Assembly (NCBI RefSeq): GCF_014203895.1
Contig: NZ_JACHJY010000003.1
Span: 496,001 to 560,000 of the forward strand
Direction: 5' to 3'
Length of the DNA: 64,000 bases
Source: Streptomyces nymphaeiformis
Lineage (GTDB): Bacteria > Actinomycetota > Actinomycetes > Streptomycetales > Streptomycetaceae
Below the pieces are notes generated by a model, which worked only from the letters and a program-made list of their open reading frames with translations, did not search any database and was not told the DNA's origin. Of this stretch, positions 18,065 through 26,886 are shown one piece after another. A program made the translations under genes and the position numbers. The first letter of the stretch is position 1. Each line of letters begins with the position of its first letter.

Positions 18065-20530
18065 TCAGCGGTCCCGCTGCGGGGCGCTCGTCCTGACCAT
18101 CAAACCCGCCAGGAGGCTCGCGAGGAGCAGGAATCCGGTAACGGTCCAGAGGACGGCGGCGTAGCCGCCCAGGGGCGCGAGGCCCACGAAGAGCGGGAAG
18201 GCCAGCCAGCCGCCGAAGCCCTGGGCCGCGAGCACGGTCGCCGCCGTGCCGCCGGAGCCCTGGAAGCCGCTCATTCCGGTCGCGGTGGCCAGCAGGGGCC
18301 CGAAGGCCGTGCCGATGCCCAGGCCGAAGAGGACGATGCCGGGCAGGACGGCGGAGGCGTACGAGCCGTCGAGGTCCTGGAGGGCCAGGAGTCCCATGCC
18401 GGCGGCAGCGAGGACGAGACCCGGGACGGCGAGGAGCCGGGGCGCGATCCGGCCCTGGAGACGGCCGGCGACCTGGGTGGCGACGAGGACGGCGCCGCCC
18501 AGGGGGAGCAGGGCCAGGCCCAGGTCGTACGGGGTGTAGTCGAGGCCGTCCTGGAGGTAGAGGGACAGGGTCAGGAACAGGGTCGGCGCGCCCACGCCGG
18601 CGAGCAGGAGCGCGAGAAGGGAGCCCGCGCGGTCACGGTCCCGGAAGAGCCCGGGCTGGACCAGCGGGCTGCTCGTCCGGGTCTGCCACCACACGAAGGC
18701 CGCCAGGAGGGCAGCACCGGCGAGCAGGAACAGCACGGCCAGGGGGGAGGTCCAGCCGCCGGCCGGGCCGAAGAAGCCGTGGGTCTCCTCGACCTGGTGG
18801 AAGCCGAAGACGAGGGCGGCCAGCGCGCCGGTGCCGAGCAGCAGACCCGGTACGTCGGGACGGGCGGGGGTACGGGCCGACCGGTCGTCCTCGACGAGGG
18901 CGGCGGGGACCACGGCCATCAGGGCGAGCGGAACCGCGGCGTACAGGCTCCAGCGCCAACTCACGTAGTAGGCCAGCCAGCTGCCCACGAACCCGCCGAC
19001 GGCCAGGCCGCCGCCGGCGAACACGGTGTAGATCCCGAAGGCCGTGCCGCGCGCCTTGGGGTCGGTGAAGCCGCCGGCCACCAGGGAGAGCGCGGCCGAG
19101 GAGAGCAGCGCGGCGAACACGCCCTGGAGGGCGTGCGCCGTGATGAGCACTCCGCCCGCCGGGGCGGCTCCACCGACCGCGGAGACCACGGCGAAGCCCG
19201 CAAGGCCGATGATCACCATCCGCTTGCGGCCCAGGAGATCGGCGAGGTGTCCGCCGAGCAGCAGCAGGACGCCGAAGGCGATGACGTAGGCGAACGACAT
19301 CAGCTGGAGGTCGTCGACCGAGAGTCGCAGGTCGGCCTGGATGATCGGCAGCGCGACGTTCGTGCTCATCGCCCCGACGGCGATCAGGAACTGCGCGAGG
19401 ACGGCGGCGACCAGGCCCCACCACCGCCGGGACGACGACCCCGACGGGTGGGCCGGGGCGGTGGGCGCCCCCCAGGCGCCGGGCACGGTGCCGAGGGCCG
19501 GTCCGAAGCCCGGCGGCACGGGGGCGTGATCCACCGGAGCCGTCGGACTGTACGCGGGCTGCGGAGGGACCGGCCGGGGATCGGCGGTGTGCTGGGCCGG
19601 GATCCGCGGATCCTGCGGCGTGACCCGCGTCTCGGGCGCGAAGTCCAGCAACCGGGCCGCGTGACGGCCGAGTTGAGCGAGTACGGCCCCCGGCAGCCAT
19701 TCCTCGGAGAGGTCCGCCGCCGTGCGCGCCGCCACGTCCGCGGGTGTCGGCCGCTGGGCGGGGTCCTTGTGCAGGCAGGCCCGTACGAGATCGATCAGCG
19801 AGTCCGGCACGCCCGTCAGGTCCGGCTCGTCCTCCGCGATCCGGAAGAGGTGCGCGCTCAGCCCGGTGTCGGTGGCACCGAAGAGGAGCCGGCCGGTGGA
19901 GGCGTACACGAGGACCGCGCCCAGGCAGAACACGTCGCTGGCCGGGGTCAGTTCGAGGCCGCGCACCTGCTCGGGCGACATGAAGCCGGGAGAGCCGATC
20001 AGCATGCCCGTGCGGGTGTGCAGGCTGTCCCCGCCGAGGCCGTCCATGGCCCGCGCGATGCCGAAGTCGATCACGCGCGGACCGTCCACGGTCACGAGGA
20101 CGTTGGACGGCTTCAGGTCGCGGTGGATCAGCCCCGCCGCGTGAACGGACTGCAGCGCCACGGCGAGCCGGTTGGCGAGGACGCGGACCGACTGCTCGGG
20201 CAGCGGGCCGAAGTCCTTCGCGACGACGTTCGTCAGGTCGGGCCCGGGGATGTACTGCGTCGCCACCCACGGCACCGGCGCCTCGGTGTCGGCGTCGAGC
20301 ACGGCCGCCGTCCACTCCCCGCCCACCCGCCGGGCGGCCTCCACCTCGCGCGCGAAGCGCCGGCGGAACTCGGGGTGCTGCGCGTGCTCGGCCTGCACCA
20401 CCTTCACGGCGACCGTCCGGCCGGCCTCGGACCTGCCGAGGTACACCAGTCCCATCCCGCCGGCGCCCAGGCGGGCGATGAGACGGTACGGGCCGATGCG
20501 GGTCGGGTCTTCGGTGATCAACTGGTCCAC
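18065..20530 (-). CDS. Serine/threonine protein kinase fused to an MFS transporter
   Basis: About 821 aa. Residues 10-270 form a complete Hanks-type kinase: LGAGGMGLVYLG, VAVKVV, HRDLKPSN (about 134), IDFGIARA and GFMSPEQ. A Pro-rich linker (about 290-370) leads to a 14-TM drug-resistance-type MFS domain (375-821) with GGHLADLLGRKRMVIIG. Such fusions are known in actinobacteria, but their physiology is not well defined; the kinase could gate transport or respond to cargo. The GTG at 20530 is chosen because the kinase fold starts ten residues later; no good ribosome site is visible and in-frame GTGs lie further upstream. It diverges from an AfsR-like gene, echoing the AfsK/AfsR kinase-activator pairing. 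Confidence 0.92.
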   Translation of the reverse strand: MDQLITEDPTRIGPYRLIARLGAGGMGLVYLGRSEAGRTVAVKVVQAEHAQHPEFRRRFAREVEAARRVGGEWTAAVLDADTEAPVPWVATQYIPGPDLTNVVAKDFGPLPEQSVRVLANRLAVALQSVHAAGLIHRDLKPSNVLVTVDGPRVIDFGIARAMDGLGGDSLHTRTGMLIGSPGFMSPEQVRGLELTPASDVFCLGAVLVYASTGRLLFGATDTGLSAHLFRIAEDEPDLTGVPDSLIDLVRACLHKDPAQRPTPADVAARTAADLSEEWLPGAVLAQLGRHAARLLDFAPETRVTPQDPRIPAQHTADPRPVPPQPAYSPTAPVDHAPVPPGFGPALGTVPGAWGAPTAPAHPSGSSSRRWWGLVAAVLAQFLIAVGAMSTNVALPIIQADLRLSVDDLQLMSFAYVIAFGVLLLLGGHLADLLGRKRMVIIGLAGFAVVSAVGGAAPAGGVLITAHALQGVFAALLSSAALSLVAGGFTDPKARGTAFGIYTVFAGGGLAVGGFVGSWLAYYVSWRWSLYAAVPLALMAVVPAALVEDDRSARTPARPDVPGLLLGTGALAALVFGFHQVEETHGFFGPAGGWTSPLAVLFLLAGAALLAAFVWWQTRTSSPLVQPGLFRDRDRAGSLLALLLAGVGAPTLFLTLSLYLQDGLDYTPYDLGLALLPLGGAVLVATQVAGRLQGRIAPRLLAVPGLVLAAAGMGLLALQDLDGSYASAVLPGIVLFGLGIGTAFGPLLATATGMSGFQGSGGTAATVLAAQGFGGWLAFPLFVGLAPLGGYAAVLWTVTGFLLLASLLAGLMVRTSAPQRDR

Positions 20531-20886
20531 GTCAGTACCATAGTTGGGGTGGTCGGGGTCCCGCGCGGGATCACCCGAACCACGGTCGTCACGACTGTCG
20601 TCCACGGTGGTCAAGGAGGCGACGCGTTCGCCGGAGAGGCCTACGACGACGCCCTTCACACCGAGCGCCCGGCCCGGCAGGACGGCGAGGCCGACGGTGC
20701 CCACGATCGCAGCCCACCGCCCCGCCCGGTCCCGCGCGGCGGGTGGGCCGCGCGCCGGGCGGACTGCCGGGCTGTGACATGACGGGGTCTCCTCCACTGT
20801 GCGACGACGCGGGCCGGCTGCCGCCCCCACGGCGGCAGCCGACCCGACGCGGCCACCCTGGCGCGGCCCGCTGGAAGGCCGATGAA
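20531..20886. other. Divergent intergenic region, nothing specific recognised
   Basis: 356 bp between the kinase-MFS and AfsR-like genes. Both flanking frames stay open into it, so true starts could lie further in. I saw no RNA gene, clear promoter pair or convincing long inverted repeat. Confidence 0.5.
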
Positions 20887-23800
20887 ATGCTGCTGAAGCG
20901 AAGGTCATGGGCAGCGGTGCGGGCACCGGACGTACGGGGACGTGGGGGCGGGGACGTGAGTGGAGAGCCGGCGGGCCGGGGCGCGCCCCTGCGGATCGAC
21001 CTGCTCGGACCCGTCCGGGCCCTGCGCGGCGACGACCCGGTCGTCCTCGGTCCGGTCCGGCGGCAGGCGGTGCTCGCCGCCCTGGTCCTGCGCGCCCCGG
21101 GCTTCGTCACGTACCGGCAGCTCCTCGACGACGTCTGGGGCGCCGAACCGCCCGGCACGGGCCACCGCGTCCTGCCCAGCTACGTGTACGCGCTCCGCAG
21201 GGCACTGGACGCGCCGGACGCCGGCCCCGGCCGGTCGGTGATCGACGGCGGTCGCGGCGGCTACCGCTTCGAGCCCGCCGGCACCCGCACCGACCTCGCC
21301 GAGCTCGCCGAGCAGGCGGCCCGCGCCCGGCGGGCGAAGACCTCGGGCGACCTCGACGCCGCCCTCGACGCGGGCGGCCGGGCCCTCGCGCTGCTGCGCG
21401 GCGAGACCCTGCCCGGCCTGCCGGGGCCCCTCGCCGACACCGAGCGGCAGCGGCTCACCCGGCTGCGCCGGGCCCTGCACCAGGAGCACGCGGAGTGCCT
21501 CGTCCTGCTCGGACGCCACCCGGAGGCCCTGGACCGCCTCATGGCGGCGCCGCTGGCCCTGCCGTACGACGAGCCCCTCGCCGCACTCCGGATGCGCGCG
21601 CTCTACGGCAGCGGCCGGCAGGCCGAGGCGCTCGCCGTCTACCACGAGACCCGCGACCGGCTCCTCGACGAACTGGGCGTGGAACCCGGCGAGGACCTCC
21701 GCCGCGTCCACCAGGCCGTCCTGCGCCGGGACGACGTACTGCTGCTCGGCCGGGGGGCGGTGCGGGCGGCGGAGACCGAACACCGGGGGCGTGAGGGCGT
21801 CGCCGAGGGTGACGGGCCGGGGCGCCCCGGCGGGGCCGGTGACGACGACGGGGAGGTGCGCGCGAGCGGGGCCGGCCCCACCGACGGACCGGCGCGCGCC
21901 GGCCGGGCCGGCGAGGGCGACGGACTCGTTCGCCCCGGTGCCGGCGTCCCCCTCCCCCGGCACAACGAACTCCCCGGCGACACCGCCTGTCTGGTCGGGC
22001 GCGAGGCGGAACTCGCCGTCCTCACCGGTCCCGTCCACCCCGGAGCGGTGTCCGTGACGACCGTGGACGGGACGGCGGGGGTCGGCAAGACCGCTCTCGT
22101 CGTGCGCGCCGCCTGGGCGCTCGCCGGCGACCATCCCGACGGGTGCCTGTTCGTGGACCTGGAGGCCTACGGCGCCGCCGGCCCGCACCGGGCCCTGCGC
22201 CGGCTGCTCCGCACGGTGCGGGGCGGCGGCAACGAGGAACCGCCCACCGGGGCGGACGAGTTGACCGACCTCGTCGCGGCCTGGCGCGCGGCCACGAGCG
22301 GGCTGCGGCTGCTACTGGTCGTGGACGGGGCCCGGAGCGCCGAGCAGGTCCGCCCGCTGCTGCCCGCGGGGCCCGGCAGCCGTGTCCTGGTGGCGGGCCG
22401 GCAGCGGCTGCCCGGCCTCGACGCCGATGTGCGGCTCACCGTGGAGCCGCTGGACACCGGCGACGCGGTCGGCCTGCTCCGCACGCTCCTCGGGGCGTCC
22501 CGGGCGGACCGTGAGCCCGAGGCCGCCCTGGAGCTCGCGCGGCGGTGCGCCGGTCTCCCGCTCGCGCTGCGGATCGCGAGCGCCCGGCTGCAGAACCGCC
22601 CGTCCTGGACCCTGGCGTTCCTGGCCGGCCGGATGTCCGACGACGTGCGGGGCCTCGGCGAGCTGCGGGTGGAGGACCGGAGCGTGGAGGCCGCCTTCCG
22701 GCTCTCGTACGACCGCCTCGAACCGGAACTGAGGCGCGGGTTCCGGGCGTTGGGGGTCGTCCCGACGGTCCGTTTCGACGGCCTCGGTCTGGCCGCCGTC
22801 CTCGGCCGGCCCCGCGCGGAGGCCGATGCGGTCCTGGAGGACCTGGTCGACGCGAGCCTGCTCCAGGAGCCGCATCCCGGCCGGTACAGGCTGCACGATC
22901 TCGTCCGGGCCCATGCGCGGCAGCTCGCCGCCGCCGCGCCCGAGGAGGCGGCCGCGGACCGACGGGCCCTCCTGCGCCTTTACACGGCGGCCGGCCGGAT
23001 GGCGGGCGACTGGGGTCCGGAGACCTTCCCGACCGCGCCGGGCATCACCGGGTCGCCGGGCATCACCGGGTCTCCCTTCGGGGGCCAGCGGGAGGCCTCG
23101 GAGTGGCTGGACGCGGCGGGCGGGGAGCTGCTCGACGTGGTGGCCTCCGCGGCCGCCTCGGGCGAGTACGACCACGCCTGCCTGCTCGCCGAGGCCCTGG
23201 TGGACCACCAGCTCCGCCGGGGCCTGCACCACGAGGCCCGCGCGGCGCTCGAACTCGCCCTGCCGTGCGCGGACCTGGCCGACGACCGGCGCCTCACCTC
23301 GGCGCTGCGCGCGTGCATGGGGATCGTCGACGTCCACCGGGGTCGGTTCCGGCAGGCGCACGTCTGGTTCGCGGAGGCGCTGCGGCACGCCCGTGACCAG
23401 GGGGACCCGCGGAACGAGGCCCGCGCGATCGCGGGGACGGGCGTCGCGCTGTGGCCGCTGGGCCGGGTCGAGGAGGCCGTCGGCCTGCTGAGCCGGGCCC
23501 TGGAGCTGGCCACCGGGCTCGGCGACGACTGGCTGACCGGGGTCTCGGCGTGCAACCTCGGCGCGATCCACGCCCTGCGCGGACGGCACGAGGAGGCCCT
23601 CGACCAGTACGGCGCCGCCCTCGCCCTGGCCGAGAAGAACGACCGGCCCAGGACGATCGCCCAGTCCCTGTGCTTCGTCGCCGGCGCCCACCACGCGCTC
23701 GGCCGCCCCGCGGAGAGCGCCCGGCTGCTGCGACGGGCCGTCGAACTCGCCGACCAGGCGGGTGACATGACGCTGCGCGCGGCGGCGCTGTCCCAGCTGG

Positions 23801-24060
23801 CCGCCGCCGAGCACGGGCAGGGGCGGCTGAGCGCCGCCGTCGAGACCCACCACGAGGCCCTGTCCACGCTCACCGAACACACCAGTACCTGGCTGGAGAT
23901 GGAGGTCCGCATCCGTCTCGGCAGCACCTACGCGGCGGCGGGCCGTCGAGCCGAGGCCCACGAGGAGTTCCGGACCGCCCTGTCCCTTCCCGACGCCGCG
24001 GACCATCCCGAGCAGTACGGCCGGGCGTGCGAGGGACTGGACGGCACGGGCGGCCTCTGA
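20887..24060 (+). CDS. AfsR/SARP-family regulator with NTPase and TPR domains
   Basis: About 1057 aa. A SARP winged helix (IDLLGPVRALRG, RRQAVLAALVLRAPGFVTY) is followed by the activator domain, an acidic/Gly-rich linker, an NB-ARC-type ATPase (P-loop GTAGVGKTAL about residue 394, LLLVVDGARS, CAGLPLALRIASARL) and C-terminal TPR repeats. A short duplicated PGITGS sequence occurs around residue 720. ATG 20887 has GGAAGG 8 bp upstream; a GTG at 20956 would remove 23 residues and still leave the whole fold. It is paired divergently with the kinase-MFS gene, which could phosphorylate it; that is inference by analogy to AfsK/AfsR. Confidence 0.9.
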   Translation: MLLKRRSWAAVRAPDVRGRGGGDVSGEPAGRGAPLRIDLLGPVRALRGDDPVVLGPVRRQAVLAALVLRAPGFVTYRQLLDDVWGAEPPGTGHRVLPSYVYALRRALDAPDAGPGRSVIDGGRGGYRFEPAGTRTDLAELAEQAARARRAKTSGDLDAALDAGGRALALLRGETLPGLPGPLADTERQRLTRLRRALHQEHAECLVLLGRHPEALDRLMAAPLALPYDEPLAALRMRALYGSGRQAEALAVYHETRDRLLDELGVEPGEDLRRVHQAVLRRDDVLLLGRGAVRAAETEHRGREGVAEGDGPGRPGGAGDDDGEVRASGAGPTDGPARAGRAGEGDGLVRPGAGVPLPRHNELPGDTACLVGREAELAVLTGPVHPGAVSVTTVDGTAGVGKTALVVRAAWALAGDHPDGCLFVDLEAYGAAGPHRALRRLLRTVRGGGNEEPPTGADELTDLVAAWRAATSGLRLLLVVDGARSAEQVRPLLPAGPGSRVLVAGRQRLPGLDADVRLTVEPLDTGDAVGLLRTLLGASRADREPEAALELARRCAGLPLALRIASARLQNRPSWTLAFLAGRMSDDVRGLGELRVEDRSVEAAFRLSYDRLEPELRRGFRALGVVPTVRFDGLGLAAVLGRPRAEADAVLEDLVDASLLQEPHPGRYRLHDLVRAHARQLAAAAPEEAAADRRALLRLYTAAGRMAGDWGPETFPTAPGITGSPGITGSPFGGQREASEWLDAAGGELLDVVASAAASGEYDHACLLAEALVDHQLRRGLHHEARAALELALPCADLADDRRLTSALRACMGIVDVHRGRFRQAHVWFAEALRHARDQGDPRNEARAIAGTGVALWPLGRVEEAVGLLSRALELATGLGDDWLTGVSACNLGAIHALRGRHEEALDQYGAALALAEKNDRPRTIAQSLCFVAGAHHALGRPAESARLLRRAVELADQAGDMTLRAAALSQLAAAEHGQGRLSAAVETHHEALSTLTEHTSTWLEMEVRIRLGSTYAAAGRRAEAHEEFRTALSLPDAADHPEQYGRACEGLDGTGGL

Positions 24061-24175
24061 ACACCGCCCCGAGGAAAAGAGCGTGGCCTCACCCGCGGAA
24101 ACGTCGTATGGTGCTCGCGATGACGACTCACTCCTCTCTCAGATCGGGGGTCCCGTCCGCAACAGGTGAGTGCTG

Positions 24176-25582
24176 ATGGCCACTCCCTCCGCGTACGAGG
24201 ATTCCCACCTCTCCCGCTGGCTGCGCGTGCGCGAGTTCGCCGTGCCGCCCTCCATGATCGAGACCGCGACCGCCCGCCGTGAGGCCGGGGACTGGGCGGG
24301 GGCCTGCGCCGCCGCCCACGTCGACGTCGATCTCGACCTCCGCGCCCTGGCTCGCGGTCACGGCACCGAACTCGCGTCCCGCGTGCGGGCCGATCTGCGC
24401 CGCCTGGCCCCGGACCTGCTGCGCTGGCACATGCCGAGGATCGCCCCGGACGGGCTGCTGCGCCCGGGCCTCACCGTCGCTCTCGCCCGGTACGACACCG
24501 GGGGACGCGGCGGTACGGGGCCCTTGCACCTGGTGGCCCGGACCGTGCCCGCCTGGGCGGACGCCGGGCAGCGCATCAGCCTCGCGCTCCGGGACCCGGG
24601 CGCGCCCGGCACCGGCCCGGCGCCTTCCCACTCGCATCCCCGTCCGCACCCACGGTTCCGGCTCGACCTGCACCGCCATCTCTGGGACGCGAGCCGGGCC
24701 GCCGAACTGCGCACCCGTTCCGGGGCCGACGGACCGCCCTCGCACCTCCCCCGGCCGGATCTGCCGCACGGCGGACTCCACTGTGCCGTGGACCGGTGGA
24801 CGGCCGAGGCGGCGATCCTGCTGCGCGCCGAGGGCCGGTCGGCGGGCCCGGTGGCCGTACGCCTCGGCAGGGGGCGGCGGTTCCTCCTGGACGCCGACCC
24901 GTCGGGGGCACCCGTCGGGGACGTGCCCGCGCGGCGGGCGCTCACCTCGGTGCCCGTCCTGCCGGACGCGGCCACCTGGCTGCCGCCCGACCTGGAGCTG
25001 CTGCGCGCCGGTCTCGTCGAGGCCGGGCAACTGCACCCGCTGGTCGCCGCCGCGCTCGTACCCGGTCACGTACCGGGCGGCCCGCCCCGGCCGCCCGAGC
25101 GGGCGGGCGCGCCGCGCCTCGTCGACTGCCGGGGCGCCCGGCACCGGATCGGCCTGGTCGACGGCGTGCTGACACCGCTCGACCACGACCCGGCCGAGCT
25201 GCGGCGCGAGGAGCTCCTCGTCGCCCTGACCGGCACGGCGCTCCCCTGCGTACGGGCCGTCGACGAGGCGCACCGGCGTCCGGACTGTCTCACCGGTGTC
25301 CGCGAGCGGCTCGACCACGGCGACATCGCCGGTGCGCTGGCCGTCGTCGAAGGCCTCCTCGGGCCCGCCGCGCTGCTGCGCGACGGCGCCCTCCGGGACG
25401 CGCTGGACACGGCGGCGCGGCGACGCGTCACGTACGGGCTCTACCGGGCCGGGCTGGCCGGCCCCGCGCCCGGCCGGAAACTCGCGCCCCCTTCCGTCAC
25501 CACCCTCCGCACACGTCCGGACAGCCGCCGCACGCGCACGCGTGGCCCGCGCCCGCGGCAGGCCACGTTCCCGCCGGCCTAG
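24176..25582 (+). CDS. Protein of unknown function, first gene of a MoxR/vWA trio
   Basis: 468 aa, soluble, rich in Ala, Arg, Pro and Leu, with no motif I recognise. N-terminal helices (SRWLRVREFAVPPSMIETATARREAGDWAGAC has a helical look) are followed by a mixed alpha/beta region, and the last 40 residues are basic and low complexity (RRTRTRGPRPR). It starts at ATG with AGGTGAG upstream and sits directly before a MoxR-like ATPase and a vWA/HExxH protein on the same strand. Conserved position suggests it is a substrate or scaffold of that ATPase pair. Confidence 0.8.
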   Translation: MATPSAYEDSHLSRWLRVREFAVPPSMIETATARREAGDWAGACAAAHVDVDLDLRALARGHGTELASRVRADLRRLAPDLLRWHMPRIAPDGLLRPGLTVALARYDTGGRGGTGPLHLVARTVPAWADAGQRISLALRDPGAPGTGPAPSHSHPRPHPRFRLDLHRHLWDASRAAELRTRSGADGPPSHLPRPDLPHGGLHCAVDRWTAEAAILLRAEGRSAGPVAVRLGRGRRFLLDADPSGAPVGDVPARRALTSVPVLPDAATWLPPDLELLRAGLVEAGQLHPLVAAALVPGHVPGGPPRPPERAGAPRLVDCRGARHRIGLVDGVLTPLDHDPAELRREELLVALTGTALPCVRAVDEAHRRPDCLTGVRERLDHGDIAGALAVVEGLLGPAALLRDGALRDALDTAARRRVTYGLYRAGLAGPAPGRKLAPPSVTTLRTRPDSRRTRTRGPRPRQATFPPA

Positions 25583-25601
25583 CCATCGGTTCCCTCTCCA
25601 A

Positions 25602-25626
25602 TCCTCTCCTCTCCTCTCCTCTCCTC
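25602..25626 (+). repeat. Pentanucleotide repeat TCCTC x5 before the MoxR-like gene
   Basis: Five perfect TCCTC units end 12 bp before the ATG at 25639. The pyrimidine tract is complementary to a GAGGA-type ribosome site and immediately precedes the weak AGGTGA site, so it might affect translation. Copy number could vary by slippage. Confidence 0.85.
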
Positions 25627-25638
25627 AGGTGATCTCCC

Positions 25639-26886
25639 ATGCCCACAGCCATGCCCTCCTCCCCTGCCCCGACCGCCGAACTCGACGTCGCCGGCGCCCT
25701 GTTGTCCCTCCTGCGCGACACCGACACCGAGCCCCGGCCCGACCCCCAGCTGGAGGCGCTGACCCTGGCGGTCGCCGCCGACCTCCCGGTGCTCCTGTGG
25801 GGTGAGCCGGGCATCGGCAAGACCGCGGCCCTGACGCAGCTCGCCGCCTCGCTCGACCTGCCGCTGACCACCGTCATCGCGAGCGTGCACGAGCCCACCG
25901 ACTTCTCCGGACTCCCGATCGTCGGCGACGACCCCGCGGAACAGGGCGTGCCGATGGCACCGCCCGAGTGGGCCGTGCGGCTGGTACGGGCCGGCCGGGG
26001 CCTGCTGTTCCTGGACGAGCTGTCCACCGCTCCGCCGGCCGTCCAGGCGGCCCTGCTCCGGCTCGTCCTGGAGCGGCGGATCGGGACGCTCGTCCTCCCG
26101 CCCGACGTACGGATCGTCGCCGCCGCCAATCCGCGGTCCTCGGCCGCCGACGGCTGGGAGCTGAGCCCGCCGCTCGCGAACCGTTTCGTCCATCTGCAGT
26201 GGACGCACGACGCCGAGGTCGTGGTCCGCGGCCTCGGGGGTGTCTGGCCGCGCGCCACGCTCCCCCGCCTCGACCCGGCGAGGCTGACGGAGGCCGTGGA
26301 CGTCGCCCGGCGGGCGGTCTGCGGTCTGCTGACGGCCCGTCCGGCGCTCGTGCACCGGCTGCCCGGCGGTGAGGCGCTGCGCGGCGGCGCCTGGCCCTCG
26401 CCCCGGAGCTGGGAGATGGCGCTGCGGCTCATCGCCTTCGCGACCGCCGCGGGGGTGTCCCGGGACGTGCTCTCGCAGCTGGTGCGCGGGGTCGTCGGGG
26501 ACGGGCCGGGGCTCGAACTCCTCGCCTGGCTCGACCGGATGGACCTCCCCGATCCCGAACTGCTCCTCGCCGACCCCGAGGGCGCCGAGCTGCCCGAGCG
26601 CGGCGACCGCCGCCTGGCGGCTCTGGAGGGGGTCGTCGCGGCGGTCGCCCGGCGCCCGGAGAAGTCCCGCTGGGACGCGGCGTGGGCGCTGCTCGTCCGC
26701 GCGCTCGATTCGGGGGCTCCGGATCTGGTGGTCGTACCGGCGACGACGCTGGCGGGGCTGCGCCGGGAGGACTGGGACGTTCCGGAGTCGATCGAGCGGC
26801 TGGCCGGCGTCGTGTCCCTGTCCCGGCGCGCGGACCGGGCGGGCGACCGCGTCGCGGCCGGCGCGGGCGCGGGTACGGGGCGATGA
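25639..26886 (+). CDS. MoxR-like AAA+ ATPase
   Basis: 415 aa. Walker A GEPGIGKT (residues 55-62), Walker B LLFLDEL (about 123) and sensor-1 AAANPR mark an AAA+ chaperone ATPase of the MoxR/RavA clade. These typically remodel or load metal into proteins together with a vWA-domain partner, and that partner is encoded next with an ATGA overlap. The C-terminal half is helical and includes a disordered Gly/Ala tail. The upstream gap holds a TCCTC repeat. Confidence 0.9.
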   Translation: MPTAMPSSPAPTAELDVAGALLSLLRDTDTEPRPDPQLEALTLAVAADLPVLLWGEPGIGKTAALTQLAASLDLPLTTVIASVHEPTDFSGLPIVGDDPAEQGVPMAPPEWAVRLVRAGRGLLFLDELSTAPPAVQAALLRLVLERRIGTLVLPPDVRIVAAANPRSSAADGWELSPPLANRFVHLQWTHDAEVVVRGLGGVWPRATLPRLDPARLTEAVDVARRAVCGLLTARPALVHRLPGGEALRGGAWPSPRSWEMALRLIAFATAAGVSRDVLSQLVRGVVGDGPGLELLAWLDRMDLPDPELLLADPEGAELPERGDRRLAALEGVVAAVARRPEKSRWDAAWALLVRALDSGAPDLVVVPATTLAGLRREDWDVPESIERLAGVVSLSRRADRAGDRVAAGAGAGTGR

